Shown: positions 40,315 to 50,458 of the stretch, piece after piece | Numbering within the stretch: position 1 is the stretch's first letter | How the letters are laid out: every line of letters starts with the position of its first letter | From: Paenibacillus sp. 19GGS1-52 | Lineage (GTDB): Bacteria; Bacillota; Bacilli; Paenibacillales; Paenibacillaceae | Direction: 5' to 3' | Length of the DNA stretch: 64,000 bases | Assembly (NCBI RefSeq): GCF_022369515.1 | Contig: NZ_CP059724.1 | Location: forward strand, 2,170,001-2,234,000 | Notes under the pieces: generated by a model | Seen by the model: only the letters and a program-made list of their open reading frames with translations | Told to the model about the DNA's origin: nothing | Database searches by the model: none | Translations under genes and position numbers: made by a program

Positions 40315-42936
40315 ATGGCAGTAAAGAATGAAGTCGCCGCCCAAGTTAAACAACCTACCGCTGAAGAATATATTCAAACGGTAGTTGACAAAGCAAAGAA
40401 AGCTTTAGCAGAATTCATGTTGCTCGACCAGGAACAAGTGAATAACATTGTTCAAGCCATGGCATTGGCTGGACTTGATAAACACATGTATTTGGCGAAA
40501 TTGGCTGTCGAAGAAACAGGACGCGGAGTATACGAAGATAAGATCACGAAGAACATCTTCTCAACAGAATATATCTGGCACGGAATCAAGTACGACAAGA
40601 CAGTAGGTGTTATCGAAGACAACGCTTATGACGCTTTCCAGAAGATTGCAGAACCAGTCGGAATCATTATGGGTATCACACCGGTAACTAACCCAACATC
40701 AACCACAATGTTTAAGGCCCTAATTTCCGCGAAGACACGTAACCCTATTATATTCGGTTTTCATCCATCTGCGCAACAGTGTAGCTCCGAATCCGCAAGA
40801 ATTCTTCGTGACGCTGCTGTTGCAGCTGGCGCTCCTGAGAACTGTATTCAGTGGATTGAAATGCCTACAATGGACAAAACAAACGCATTGATGAATAACC
40901 CTGATGTTGCTCTGATTCTGGCAACTGGCGGATCGGCAATGGTTAAAGCAGCTTATAGCTGTGGCAAGCCGGCTCTCGGCGTAGGTCCTGGTAACGTGCC
41001 TGCCTTCATTGAGAAGAGCGCGGATATCGATCAGGCTGTAACTGACCTTATTCTTTCCAAATCTTTTGATAACGGCATGATCTGCGCATCCGAACAAGCA
41101 GTAATCATTGAAGAAGCTATCTTTGATCAAGTGAAGAAGAAAATGATCGCAAACGGCTGTTACTTCGTAAATAAAGAAGAATCTGCCAAACTGACTTCCG
41201 GCGCAATGAACGTTGAAAAATGTGCAGTTAACCCGGCAATTGTTGGACAATCTGCAACGAAGATCGCTGAAATGTGCGGAATCCAGGTTCCAGCTGGCAC
41301 TAAGATCCTCGTAGCCGAACTTGAGGGCGTAGGTCCGAAATACCCGCTTTCTGCTGAGAAGCTCAGTCCTGTTCTAGCTTGCTACAAAGTAAAAAATGCT
41401 GATCAAGGTATCGAACGCGCAGCACAGATCGTTGAATTTGGAGGCATGGGTCACAGCTCAGCTATCCACTCCAACAACGAGGAAGTTATTATGAAATTCT
41501 CGCACCGTCTGCAAACCGGACGTATTCTTGTGAACTCTCCTTCTACACATGGAGCAATCGGTGATATTTACAATACAAATATTCCTTCTCTGACTCTGGG
41601 CTGTGGATCTTATGGTCGCAACTCGGTATCGCAGAACGTTACTGCCATCAACTTGATCAACGTGAAAAGGGTGAACCGTCGTAAAGTGAATATGCAATGG
41701 TTTAAAGTGCCGGATAAGATTTATTTTGAAAAGGATTCTACACAATACCTGACCAAAATGCCTGATATTACCCGTGTTGCTATTATCACTGACCCTATGA
41801 TGGTTAAACTTGGATATGTAGAAAGAGTTGAACATTATCTGCGTCAACGCCAAACTCCGGTAGCTATCGAGGTCTTCTCGGAAGTTGAACCAGATCCTTC
41901 TACAACTACAGTTGAAAAAGGTACGGCTATGATGAACAGATTCAAGCCTGACTGCATCATCGCACTGGGCGGCGGTTCCCCAATGGACGCAGCCAAAGGA
42001 ATGTGGTTGTTCTATGAACATCCAGATGCTGACTTTAACGGACTGAAACAGAAATTTATGGATATCCGCAAACGCGTTTACAAGTTCCCAGAATTGGGTA
42101 AAAAAGCGAAATTCGTTGCCATTCCAACAACTTCGGGTACAGGTTCGGAAGTAACTTCATTCGCTGTTATTACTGATAAAACTGGCGAAAACCACATTAA
42201 ATATCCGTTGGCTGATTATGAGCTTACTCCGGATGTTGCGATCATCGATCCAGTATTTGTTTACAGTCTGCCTAAAACAGCTGTTGCCGATACAGGTATG
42301 GACGTATTGACACATGCGATCGAAGCTTATGTATCTGTAATGGCGAGTGACTACACTGATGGTCTGGCTATCAAAGCTATCCAGTTGGTACACCAATACC
42401 TGATCAAATCAGCGTTGGAAGCCGATAAACTTGCCCGCGAAAAAATGCACAACGCGTCGACACTAGCTGGTATGGCATTTGCCAATGCCTTCCTGGGTAT
42501 CAACCATAGCTTAGCACATAAATGGGGCGGTCAATACCACACGGCTCACGGACGTACTAATGCCATCCTGATGCCACACGTAATCCGTTATAATGCGAAG
42601 AAACCATCGAAGTTCGCTTCGTTCCCTAAATACTCGCATTTTATAGCTGACGAGCGTTATGCTGAGATTGCCCGCATTTTGGGATTGCCTGCTCGTACTA
42701 CTGAAGAAGGCGTAAACAGCTTGATTAACATGATTCGCGATATGAATAAACAGCTGGGTATTGAAGAATCATTCCAACAACTGGGCTTTGATCCAAAAGA
42801 CTTTGAATCCAATGTAGATTACTTGGCTGATAAAGCTTTTGAAGATCAGTGCACGACTGCTAACCCTAAGCTTCCACTGGTTTCTGAACTGGCTGAAGTA
42901 TACCGTGATGCATTCTACGGAAGATTCGAAAACTAA
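40315..42936 (+). CDS. adhE: Bifunctional acetaldehyde-CoA/alcohol dehydrogenase
   Basis: Fermentative enzyme that reduces acetyl-CoA to acetaldehyde and then to ethanol, oxidising two NADH; it forms long filaments (spirosomes) in the cytoplasm. Residues about 1-445 are the aldehyde dehydrogenase domain with GVGPGNVPAF and the catalytic Cys257 in NGMICASEQ. A linker follows, then the iron-dependent alcohol dehydrogenase domain from about 460 (ALGGGSPMDAAKGMW, iron ligands in HSLAHKWGGQYHTAHG). The 873 residues are full length. An FNR/Rex-type box and a cre site precede it, matching control by oxygen, NADH and carbon status. A GGAGGACGAGGGAG ribosome binding site is very strong. Confidence 0.97.
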   Translation: MAVKNEVAAQVKQPTAEEYIQTVVDKAKKALAEFMLLDQEQVNNIVQAMALAGLDKHMYLAKLAVEETGRGVYEDKITKNIFSTEYIWHGIKYDKTVGVIEDNAYDAFQKIAEPVGIIMGITPVTNPTSTTMFKALISAKTRNPIIFGFHPSAQQCSSESARILRDAAVAAGAPENCIQWIEMPTMDKTNALMNNPDVALILATGGSAMVKAAYSCGKPALGVGPGNVPAFIEKSADIDQAVTDLILSKSFDNGMICASEQAVIIEEAIFDQVKKKMIANGCYFVNKEESAKLTSGAMNVEKCAVNPAIVGQSATKIAEMCGIQVPAGTKILVAELEGVGPKYPLSAEKLSPVLACYKVKNADQGIERAAQIVEFGGMGHSSAIHSNNEEVIMKFSHRLQTGRILVNSPSTHGAIGDIYNTNIPSLTLGCGSYGRNSVSQNVTAINLINVKRVNRRKVNMQWFKVPDKIYFEKDSTQYLTKMPDITRVAIITDPMMVKLGYVERVEHYLRQRQTPVAIEVFSEVEPDPSTTTVEKGTAMMNRFKPDCIIALGGGSPMDAAKGMWLFYEHPDADFNGLKQKFMDIRKRVYKFPELGKKAKFVAIPTTSGTGSEVTSFAVITDKTGENHIKYPLADYELTPDVAIIDPVFVYSLPKTAVADTGMDVLTHAIEAYVSVMASDYTDGLAIKAIQLVHQYLIKSALEADKLAREKMHNASTLAGMAFANAFLGINHSLAHKWGGQYHTAHGRTNAILMPHVIRYNAKKPSKFASFPKYSHFIADERYAEIARILGLPARTTEEGVNSLINMIRDMNKQLGIEESFQQLGFDPKDFESNVDYLADKAFEDQCTTANPKLPLVSELAEVYRDAFYGRFEN

Positions 42937-42983
42937 GAGACTGTAATTCAGGCAATAATAAAGCACTGCGAAATTAGATGGGA

Positions 42984-43028
42984 GTGACAAATATCACCGA
43001 AAAGGTGATATTTGTCACAGTCTTTTTT
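42984..43028 (+). terminator. Rho-independent terminator of adhE
   Basis: A perfect 14-bp stem TGACAAATATCACC/GGTGATATTTGTCA with a 5-base loop, followed by CAGTCTTTTTT. Confidence 0.88.
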
Positions 43029-43083
43029 CAGAAAACAAACTAAAATGTATGTATAGACAAGGTCCCGGTTATGAAGTATCGAT

Positions 43084-43099
43084 TGTGAAAATTATTACA
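43084..43099 (+). promoter_or_regulatory. FNR-type box upstream of pflB
   Basis: TGTGA-AAATTA-TTACA, one mismatch from the FNR consensus; in the wider frame TTGTGAA-N4-ATTACAA is a weaker Rex match. It lies 99 bp before pflB; no clear minus-10 was found at the spacing used in nirB and adhE. Confidence 0.6.
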
Positions 43100-43197
43100 A
43101 CCATTTCATATTCTTAGGGATCAAACAAGACGCGGGATTAACCTTCAAGCCTGCGATCTCACAAAAATAATATAAATATAAATGGAGGGATTTAGCA

Positions 43198-45459
43198 ATG
43201 TCGGTGATCGAAAAAGATGTACAAGAGGTTAAGTCGGGATGGCGCGGATTTACAAAAGGCAAATGGTCAAGAAAAGTAAACGTTAATGATTTTATTGAGA
43301 AGAACATTTTACCTTACCTGGGCAAGGAAGAATTCCTTGCAGGCGCAACTCACAATACCAAAGAACTTTGGAAACTTGTTTCCGAAATGACTAAGCAAGA
43401 AATTGCTAATGGTGGCGTTCTTGATGTGGATGTTAACACTGTATCCACTATTGTATCGCATAAACCTGGATACATTGACAAAGACAAGGAACAAATTGTC
43501 GGCGTTCAAACAGATGCACCTTTCAAACGTTCGATCCAACCATTTGGCGGTATTAAAATGATGATCGATGCTTGTAAAGCCTATGGCTTCGAGCTTCCAC
43601 AAGAAATTGTTGATATGTTCACGAATATTCGCAAAACGCATAACCAAGGCGTGTTTGATGCATATACCAATGAGATGAGAGCAGTCCGCAAAGCAGGTAT
43701 TATTACTGGTCTTCCTGATGCTTACGGCCGCGGTCGTATTATCGGTGACTACCGTCGTATAGCTCTTTACGGTATTGATTTCCTTGTTAAAGACAAGAAA
43801 AAAGACCTTCTTAATCTTGAATTGGATTCAATGAGCGAAGATCTAATCCGTCTTCGTGAAGAAGTTTCCGAACAAATTCGCGCTCTTGGCGAACTTAAGA
43901 AAATGGCTGAAATGCATGGCTTCGATATTTCCAAACCTGCTAACACAGCTAAAGAAGCTTTCCAATGGGTATACTTCGGCTACCTGGCAGCAATCAAAGA
44001 ACAGAACGGTGCGGCAATGTCTCTTGGACGCGTATCCTCATTCCTTGATATCTATGTTGAACGGGATCTTGCAGAAGGCGTTCTGAGTGAAGAACAAGCA
44101 CAAGAACTGGTTGATCATTTCGTAATGAAACTTCGTATTGTTAAGTTCCTACGTACACCTGATTACAACGATTTGTTCAGCGGTGACCCTACTTGGGTTA
44201 CAGAATCCATCGGTGGTATGTCAGTTAACGGAGAAACTCGTGTTACGAAGAACAGTTTCCGCTTCCTGCACACTCTTTACAATCTGGGACCAGCACCAGA
44301 ACCGAACCTTACTGTTCTGTGGTCCGAGAAATTGCCTGATGGTTTTAAGAAATTCTGTGCTAAGGTTTCTATTGAAACTAGTGCAATTCAATACGAGAAC
44401 GATGATTTGATGCGTCCGATTTACGGCGACGATTACGGGATCGCTTGTTGTGTATCCGCAATGCGTATCGGTAAACAAATGCAGTTCTTTGGTGCTCGTG
44501 CCAACTTGGCAAAAGCATTGCTGTATGCAATAAACGGTGGTGTCGATGAAAAGTCCGGCGTACAAGTTGGACCTGAAATGCCGCGTATTACTTCCGATAT
44601 TCTTGACTATGATGAAGTTATGTTACGCTTCAAAGCAATGATGGAATGGCTTGCAAAGACTTATGTAAACACATTGAATGTTATTCACTATATGCATGAC
44701 AAATATTCCTACGAACGTGTTGAAATGGCTTTACATGACCGTGATATTCTACGGACAATGGCTTGTGGTATCGCTGGTCTGTCGGTTGCAGCTGACTCCC
44801 TGAGTGCTATCAAATTTGCTAAAGTAAAACCTATCCGTAACGAACAAGGAATTGCTATTGACTTCGCAACTGAAGGCGAATTCCCTTGCTACGGTAACAA
44901 TGACGACGCTGTGGATAGCATCGCAGTAGAACTGGTAGAATCTTTCATGACTATGATTCGTAAACATCACACTTACCGTGACTCTCTGCCAACACAATCA
45001 ATACTGACAATTACTTCAAATGTAGTATACGGTAAGAAGACTGGTACTACTCCTGACGGACGTAAAAAAGGTGAACCATTCGCACCAGGTGCTAACCCTA
45101 TGCACGGACGTGATAAGAAAGGTGCTTTGGCTTCCCTGAGTTCCGTAGCCAAATTACCGTACGAAGATAGCATGGATGGTATCTCCAACACCTTCTCTAT
45201 CGTGCCAAAAGCACTGGGTAAAGAAGAAGAAGGACGTAAATCCAACCTTGTATCTATGCTTGATGGATACTTTAACAGCAAAGGTCATCACCTGAATGTT
45301 AACGTATTTGCCCGCGAACAATTACTGGATGCTATGGAGCACCCAGAGAATTATCCGCAATTGACTATCCGCGTATCTGGCTATGCAGTTAACTTTGTTA
45401 AGTTGACACGCGAGCAACAAATGGATGTTGTTACACGTACTTTCCATGGTGCAATGTAA
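43198..45459 (+). CDS. pflB: Formate acetyltransferase (pyruvate formate-lyase)
   Basis: Glycyl-radical enzyme that splits pyruvate with CoA into acetyl-CoA and formate without making NADH, in the absence of oxygen. The 753 residues contain the adjacent active-site cysteines in GIACCVSAM (Cys417, Cys418) and the radical glycine in RVSGYAVNF (Gly728). [20 protein letters not shown] is also a family hallmark. Its activase gene pflA follows, with a hairpin between. AdhE just upstream uses the acetyl-CoA. Codon use appears strongly biased, as expected for a highly expressed fermentation gene. The AUG has TGGAGGGAT upstream. Confidence 0.97.
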   Translation: MSVIEKDVQEVKSGWRGFTKGKWSRKVNVNDFIEKNILPYLGKEEFLAGATHNTKELWKLVSEMTKQEIANGGVLDVDVNTVSTIVSHKPGYIDKDKEQIVGVQTDAPFKRSIQPFGGIKMMIDACKAYGFELPQEIVDMFTNIRKTHNQGVFDAYTNEMRAVRKAGIITGLPDAYGRGRIIGDYRRIALYGIDFLVKDKKKDLLNLELDSMSEDLIRLREEVSEQIRALGELKKMAEMHGFDISKPANTAKEAFQWVYFGYLAAIKEQNGAAMSLGRVSSFLDIYVERDLAEGVLSEEQAQELVDHFVMKLRIVKFLRTPDYNDLFSGDPTWVTESIGGMSVNGETRVTKNSFRFLHTLYNLGPAPEPNLTVLWSEKLPDGFKKFCAKVSIETSAIQYENDDLMRPIYGDDYGIACCVSAMRIGKQMQFFGARANLAKALLYAINGGVDEKSGVQVGPEMPRITSDILDYDEVMLRFKAMMEWLAKTYVNTLNVIHYMHDKYSYERVEMALHDRDILRTMACGIAGLSVAADSLSAIKFAKVKPIRNEQGIAIDFATEGEFPCYGNNDDAVDSIAVELVESFMTMIRKHHTYRDSLPTQSILTITSNVVYGKKTGTTPDGRKKGEPFAPGANPMHGRDKKGALASLSSVAKLPYEDSMDGISNTFSIVPKALGKEEEGRKSNLVSMLDGYFNSKGHHLNVNVFAREQLLDAMEHPENYPQLTIRVSGYAVNFVKLTREQQMDVVTRTFHGAM

Positions 45460-45505
45460 TTTAATTAATGATGATATTAAATACGCAGTGAAATAGCTGC
45501 AAGGC

Positions 45506-45535
45506 CATACCGCCCTTGTCTCAAGGGCGGTATGA
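45506..45535 (+). terminator. Hairpin between pflB and pflA
   Basis: CATACCGCCCTTG/CAAGGGCGGTATG-type stem with a 4-base loop and no clean T-run. It probably acts as a partial terminator or mRNA stabiliser that lets pflB be made in excess over its activase. Confidence 0.6.
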
Positions 45536-45629
45536 TCTTGTTACAAGATAGTTAAAATTTAAAACTTCGTGGCCGCGATATTGGAGAAAAGCAGACTGTC
45601 ATTCAATCGTGGAGAAAGGATGTCATCAT

Positions 45630-46367
45630 ATGGCTAAAGGACGTATACATTCCTTAGAAACTTTTGGAACCGTTGACGGCCCAGGTATTCGTTTTGTTCT
45701 ATTCATGCAAGGTTGCTTATTGAAATGTCAGTACTGTCATAATCCAGACACATGGGAACTGAATGAAGGTAATGAAATGAGCCTTGAAGAGGTACTGTCT
45801 GAGATAGAACCTTATTTGCATTACTATCGTTCCTCAGGTGGAGGATTGACTGTATCAGGTGGAGAACCAACACTCCAAGCACATTTTGTAAAAGAACTAT
45901 TCACCGAAGTGAAGAAACGCTGGAATTTGCACACTACACTTGATACTAATGGTTATAACGAAGGCGATAAGATCAATGATCTGTTAGATGTTACTGATTT
46001 GGTGTTGCTGGATTTAAAGCACATTGATGATGAAGCTCATATTAAACTCACAGGTAAATCTAATGAACGTACGCTGAAGCTTGCTCGATGGTTGTCTGAT
46101 CACAATCGCAAGATGTGGATTCGTCACGTCTATGTTCCTGGCATTCATAATCGCGAAGAGGACTTAATTAACTTGGGCCGCTTCATAGGGACCTTGAATG
46201 GTGTAGAGAAATTTGAGATTTTACCTTACCATCAAATGGGTATCTACAAATGGCAGAGTATGGGTAAACCATACGAGCTGGAAGGTGTCCCATCTCCATC
46301 AGAAGAAGAAGTGCAGCGTGCTTATCGGCTGATTGAAGAAGGACGTAAACAGACTGCGTTAGTATAA
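45630..46367 (+). CDS. pflA: Pyruvate formate-lyase-activating enzyme
   Basis: Radical SAM enzyme that places the glycyl radical on PflB. The N-terminal MAKGRIHSLETFGTVDGPGI is characteristic, and the [4Fe-4S] ligands lie in CLLKCQYC (CxxxCxxC). SSGGGLTVSGGEPTLQ supports SAM binding and LDLKHIDDEAH is also typical. With the start at ATG 45630 (AAAGGATG upstream) it has 245 residues, normal for the family; a GTG seven codons earlier is less likely. It depends on low oxygen like its target. Confidence 0.95.
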   Translation: MAKGRIHSLETFGTVDGPGIRFVLFMQGCLLKCQYCHNPDTWELNEGNEMSLEEVLSEIEPYLHYYRSSGGGLTVSGGEPTLQAHFVKELFTEVKKRWNLHTTLDTNGYNEGDKINDLLDVTDLVLLDLKHIDDEAHIKLTGKSNERTLKLARWLSDHNRKMWIRHVYVPGIHNREEDLINLGRFIGTLNGVEKFEILPYHQMGIYKWQSMGKPYELEGVPSPSEEEVQRAYRLIEEGRKQTALV

Positions 46368-46387
46368 TATTTTCGGCAAATATAGTA

Positions 46388-46434
46388 CGAGCCGTTCCGA
46401 CAGTAATTTTTACTGGAGGGACGGCTCTTTTTGT
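46388..46434 (+). terminator. Rho-independent terminator after pflA
   Basis: GAGCCGTTCC pairs with GGGACGGCTC around an inner CAGTAA/TTACTG hairpin, followed by TTTTTG. Confidence 0.88.
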
Positions 46435-46589
46435 CGTTGGTAGGCAGTGTGGAATTTATGGATTTGTGTAAATTATGATGTAGAGGTTTTATAACAGCAG
46501 CAGAGTATTTTAGATTGTGTAACAATAAAACTGAAATGTTTGCATTATGAATGTAAACTAAAATTACATAATAAGTCACGAAAGATGAT

Positions 46590-46603
46590 TGTCAACGCTT
46601 ACA
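46590..46603 (+). promoter_or_regulatory. cre site before sugar transporter operon 2
   Basis: TGTCAACGCTTACA; its complement TGTAAGCGTTGACA fits the cre consensus at every position. It lies about 60 bp upstream of the promoter's minus-10. Confidence 0.6.
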
Positions 46604-46641
46604 TCAGAGTATTTTGTCCCTTTTGTAGATGAATCTTGACC

Positions 46642-46670
46642 TTACGATAACAAAAATCATTTTCTATAAT
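46642..46670 (+). promoter_or_regulatory. Promoter of sugar transporter operon 2
   Basis: TTACGA at 46642-46647, a 17-bp spacer and TATAAT at 46665-46670, about 40 bp before the binding-protein start. Confidence 0.55.
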
Positions 46671-46712
46671 AAGAAGTGTAAAGGAAATCATAAATAGGGA
46701 GGGTCACCAACA

Positions 46713-48119
46713 ATGAAAAAAAGTTTAACTATGCTTTTGTCTCTGATCTTCGTCACCTCTGCTTTATTGACTGGTTGTGGAAGTAATAATAATACAGCAA
46801 ATAACGCTGAAGGAGACGCCACTGCGACCAACGCAGCGAACGCCACTAATGCGGTTGCAACAGAGGAGCCTGTCAGTACTGAACCATTCGAAATGACGAT
46901 TCGTCATACTCAAGTCGGTGCAGATAAACAAAAACGTCTGGCCATCTTGGAAGACGTTGTAGGCAAAGTTCAAGCAGAAGTACCGGGCTTAACATTCAAG
47001 CTGGATGGGGTAGATTCGGATGTGAATCGTAAAGAAAAACTTCGCGGGGAAATGGCGGCAGGGAACCCTCCGGAAATATTTGATCTATTCGGCAGTCCGG
47101 ACTCTAAGATCTATGCTAAAGAAAGCAAGTTGCTGGACCTCACACCTATTCTTGAAGAGCTGGGTATAAAAGATAAATTCTCGAACCTGGACCCTTTTAC
47201 TTATGAAGGGAAGATTTATGGATTGCCAATTGGTGGTTCTGGCGAAGGGTTCTTCTATAACAAGGAATACTACACTAGCAAGGGCTGGCAGGCTCCGACT
47301 ACTTTTGCAGAGCTTGAGAAACAGTTGGCTGAAATCAAGGCTGATGGCAAAGTGCCACTGGCTGGCGCATCCAAAGCAGGTTGGGTACCACTTATGCTGG
47401 CTAACCATTTATGGTCCCGCTATGCTGGACCGGATGTAACAGCTAAATTTGCTACAGGCGAAGCTAAGTGGAGCGACCCAAATGTGGTGAAGGGTTTTGC
47501 GAAGTATAAAGAATGGATCGACAAAGGTTATTTCAAAAAAGGCGAGCTCGGCTTCGAGTATGCAGAATATACAACACAATTTACTAGTGGTGAAGCGATT
47601 CTAATGTATGACGGTACTTGGAAATCCTCCGTGTTTAAAGCCGGACAATCTGGTGAAGGCTTGATTGGCAAAGTCGGATTCTTCAACATTCCAGCTGTTG
47701 ATGGTGGTGTTGGTGATCAGACAGCGCTAATGCGGGATGTTAACAACGGTTATGGATTCTCAGCTTCCGTAGAAAAGGATCCTCGTCAATTGGCGGCAGT
47801 GAAATCATTCATCAAAAATATGTTCAATGAAGAAATGCAACTGCGTGGACTTGTAGAAGATGGTGTACTGCCGGCTATGAAGATTGATCAAGCCGTATTG
47901 AATGCGAATATTACGGATGATCTGATGAGTGAAATCGTAGGTGTACTCAATAATTCCAAGTCATCATTCCCAGCGTTTGACTCCCTTGTTCAGGCTGATG
48001 TAACTACTGAAATCAGTAACATTCAAATTCAGAAGTTGATTGGCGGTCAGACTACTCCTGAGAAGATGGGCGCAGCTCTACAAAAGATTCAAGAAGAAGC
48101 AAACGCAGCAGTGGAATAA
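46713..48119 (+). CDS. Sugar-binding lipoprotein of ABC transporter 2
   Basis: Family 1 extracellular solute-binding protein, 468 residues. Signal MKKSLTMLLSLIFVTSALLT ending in lipobox LTGC at residue 22, then an Asn/Ala/Thr-rich linker to about residue 55. SBP features include GEMAAGNPPEIFDLFGSPDS and SGEAILMYDGTWKSS. The gene heads an operon with two permeases and a two-component system, but a terminator and a 500-bp repeat array separate it from them, which should give more binding protein than membrane complex. AGGGAGGGTC precedes the ATG. The sugar is not evident. Confidence 0.92.
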   Translation: MKKSLTMLLSLIFVTSALLTGCGSNNNTANNAEGDATATNAANATNAVATEEPVSTEPFEMTIRHTQVGADKQKRLAILEDVVGKVQAEVPGLTFKLDGVDSDVNRKEKLRGEMAAGNPPEIFDLFGSPDSKIYAKESKLLDLTPILEELGIKDKFSNLDPFTYEGKIYGLPIGGSGEGFFYNKEYYTSKGWQAPTTFAELEKQLAEIKADGKVPLAGASKAGWVPLMLANHLWSRYAGPDVTAKFATGEAKWSDPNVVKGFAKYKEWIDKGYFKKGELGFEYAEYTTQFTSGEAILMYDGTWKSSVFKAGQSGEGLIGKVGFFNIPAVDGGVGDQTALMRDVNNGYGFSASVEKDPRQLAAVKSFIKNMFNEEMQLRGLVEDGVLPAMKIDQAVLNANITDDLMSEIVGVLNNSKSSFPAFDSLVQADVTTEISNIQIQKLIGGQTTPEKMGAALQKIQEEANAAVE

Positions 48120-48135
48120 GAAGACTCGCAAATTG

Positions 48136-48171
48136 AATGTACCCTGGTGCTTGCTCCAGGGTACATTTTTT
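48136..48171 (+). terminator. Intra-operon terminator after the binding protein
   Basis: AATGTACCCTGG/CCAGGGTACATT with an 8-base loop, then TTTT. It stands before the tandem repeat and the permease genes, so some read-through must occur or another promoter is used. Confidence 0.82.
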
Positions 48172-48172
48172 A

Positions 48173-48672
48173 AAATATAAGAACATATATGTTTCACGCA
48201 ATAATATATCTTTATATTTCTCGAAGAACCGGACGCCGTCCATATAAGGGCTGGCGAAGCCGGTTCATCTTGAAATATAAGAACATATATGTTTCACACA
48301 ATAATTAATCCTTATATTTCTCGAAGAACCGAACGCCGTCCATATAAGGGCTGGCGAAGCCGGTTCATCTTGAAATATAAGAACATATATGTTTCACACA
48401 ATAATTAATCCTTATATTTCTCGAAGAACCGGACGCCGTCCATATAAGGGCTGGCGAAGCCGGTTCATCTTGAAATATAAGAACATATATGTTTCACACA
48501 ATAATTAATCCTTATATTTCTCGAAGAACCGAACGCCGTCCATATAAGGGCTGGCGAAGCCGGTTCATCTTGAAATATAAGAACATATATGTTTCACACA
48601 ATAATTAATCCTTATATTTCTCGAAGAACCGGACGCCGTCCATATAAAGGACGACGAAGCCGGTTCATCTGG
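48173..48672 (+). repeat. Five tandem copies of a 100-bp structured repeat
   Basis: Units start at 48173, 48273, 48373, 48473 and 48573 with an exact 100-bp period. Each can form two hairpins: AAATATAAG/CTTATATTT, and GAACCGG (or GAACCGA)/CCGGTTC with an inner CGCC/GGCG. Copies 1, 3 and 5 have GGACGCC where copies 2 and 4 have GAACGCC, so the array looks like a doubled 200-bp dimer. Copy 1 differs in the first hairpin loop, copy 5 near its end. No ORF spans it. It fills the gap between the binding-protein and permease genes. Confidence 0.95.
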
Positions 48673-48715
48673 AAATGATCCATTATAGAGGATGTCAAAG
48701 CAATTGGAGGTAGTC

Positions 48716-49600
48716 ATGAATAAAGCACTGAGAAATCCCGTAGTATTCACCCTATTTATCCTTCCCGGACTCATCTTGTTCCTAATGTTCTTTATTTATC
48801 CGATCTTTAGCTCCATCTATTATAGCTTTACTAGCTGGAACGGTGTGTCGGATACGGTTAAATATACCGGTCTCAGTAATTTCAAAAAGGCGTTCGGTGA
48901 TGAGCGCTTCTGGATTTCGGTCAAAAACAATGGCTGGTTTATTCTTTTCTCCATCTGCATACAGGTACCTTTGATTGTATTCTTCTCCTTATTGATCGCT
49001 AATGTGAAGAAGCTAAAGGGCCTTTATAAAACAGCGGTATTTATGCCTTCTATCATGTCCACAGCGGTGATCGGCATCCTATGGGGCTTTATTTACGAGC
49101 CAAACATTGGCCTGTTTAACAAACTGCTAGGACTTGTTGGAATTGAGCCGATTTACTGGTTGTCTGATGAGCGATTCGCCATGCTGTCCATACTGATCAC
49201 GAACGCCTGGCAGTGGACCGGATTCTACATTGTAATGGTGCTGGCAGCAATTCTCTCCATTCCTGGTGAACTAGATGAAGCTGCAGCCATTGACGGCGCT
49301 ACCGGCTTCCAGCGAGCCACACGCATCACTTTGCCGCTAATAGTTCCGATTATCTCCGTTGTGATTATGTTATCCATCGCGGGAGCGATGAAAGCGGCGG
49401 ATATCGTCATCGTCATGACGAAGGGCGGTCCAGCTGGATCGACTGAGGTTATGGCAACTTATATGATTAAATATGCGATAACAAACTTTAAGTATGGGTA
49501 CGGAAACTCCATCGCTGTTTTAATCTTCATGTTTACGCTGGTGGTTACAGCCCTTTATCAACTGCTGGTTGCCCGGCGTACCGAAAGGATTGAATACTGA
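48716..49600 (+). CDS. Sugar ABC transporter 2 permease 1
   Basis: CUT1-type permease of 294 residues with six membrane segments beginning at about residue 9 (VVFTLFILPGLILFLMFFIY). EAA loop: LDEAAAIDGATGFQRATRIT. The start is ATG 48716, with TTGGAGGTAG about 5 bp upstream, rather than the ATG eight codons earlier. Its stop overlaps the next gene's start (TGATG), so the two permeases are translated together. The repeat array lies directly upstream. Confidence 0.92.
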   Translation: MNKALRNPVVFTLFILPGLILFLMFFIYPIFSSIYYSFTSWNGVSDTVKYTGLSNFKKAFGDERFWISVKNNGWFILFSICIQVPLIVFFSLLIANVKKLKGLYKTAVFMPSIMSTAVIGILWGFIYEPNIGLFNKLLGLVGIEPIYWLSDERFAMLSILITNAWQWTGFYIVMVLAAILSIPGELDEAAAIDGATGFQRATRITLPLIVPIISVVIMLSIAGAMKAADIVIVMTKGGPAGSTEVMATYMIKYAITNFKYGYGNSIAVLIFMFTLVVTALYQLLVARRTERIEY

Positions 49601-50430
49601 TGCCACGTTTCCTGAAAAAGAGTCTGCCGCATGTTGTACTACTTTCTTATCTGCTTGTTGTTCTTTTCCCGTTCCTCTTCGTATTGTTCTCGTCTGTAAA
49701 GAAGGATAATAATTCCATTGCTTTGAATCCATTCGGCATTCCCAAGAATTTTGAATTCTCCAACTATGTAGAAGCATGGGTGAATGCCAAGATTAGCACC
49801 TACTTTTTTAACAGCTTGTACATTTCTGTTCTGTCATCGGTAGTCGCTATATTGCTGGCATCCATGTTTGCTTTCGCGGTGACACGGATGCGTCAAGGGA
49901 AATGGAATGGGATTCTATTTTCAATGGTACTGATTGGAATGCTTATTCCTAACAATGCGCTTATGCTGCCGATTTACACCATTGTGCGGAAGCTGCACAT
50001 CTTAAACACGCACTGGGCACTAATCATTCCGTATATTGCCAATGCTATCCCGTTTACGATTATCATTTTGGCAGCCTTTATGCGTTCATTACCTAGTGAA
50101 ATTGAAGAAGCAGCAGTTATGGATGGGTTGAAGGCACCAGGTATCTTTGCTAAGATAATTGTACCTCTGACGGTTCCCGCCATGGTTACTGTATTCATCA
50201 TAAATTTCCTGGGAAATTGGAATGAATTCTTATTGGCCAATTATTTTCTTTCGAATGACGATTTGCGCACCCTTCCGGTGGGAATGGTCCAATTCCGCGA
50301 TCAATATCAGATGAATTATGCTCAGATGTCTGCGGGTATCGTCTATAGCGTGGTGCCGGTAATTATCATTTATGCTGTTTTGCAGGAAAAAATTATTGAA
50401 GGTGTGACAGCGGGCGGCGTAAAAGGATAA
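49600..50430 (+). CDS. Sugar ABC transporter 2 permease 2
   Basis: Second CUT1 permease, 276 residues, six membrane segments; the EAA loop reads IEEAAVMDGLKAPGIFAKII. The start codon shares one base with the preceding stop. It is followed after 28 bp by the histidine kinase, so transport and sensing genes form one unit. No ATPase gene is present, which suggests a shared MsmK-like ATPase elsewhere. Confidence 0.92.
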   Translation: MPRFLKKSLPHVVLLSYLLVVLFPFLFVLFSSVKKDNNSIALNPFGIPKNFEFSNYVEAWVNAKISTYFFNSLYISVLSSVVAILLASMFAFAVTRMRQGKWNGILFSMVLIGMLIPNNALMLPIYTIVRKLHILNTHWALIIPYIANAIPFTIIILAAFMRSLPSEIEEAAVMDGLKAPGIFAKIIVPLTVPAMVTVFIINFLGNWNEFLLANYFLSNDDLRTLPVGMVQFRDQYQMNYAQMSAGIVYSVVPVIIIYAVLQEKIIEGVTAGGVKG

Positions 50431-50458
50431 TCTTATTCACAGTCAGGAGCACTAGCCG

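Noticed and set aside
48173..48672. CRISPR array or rRNA/tRNA repeat
   Set aside because: The whole 100-bp unit is repeated without variable spacers, and no tRNA or rRNA sequence is present in it.
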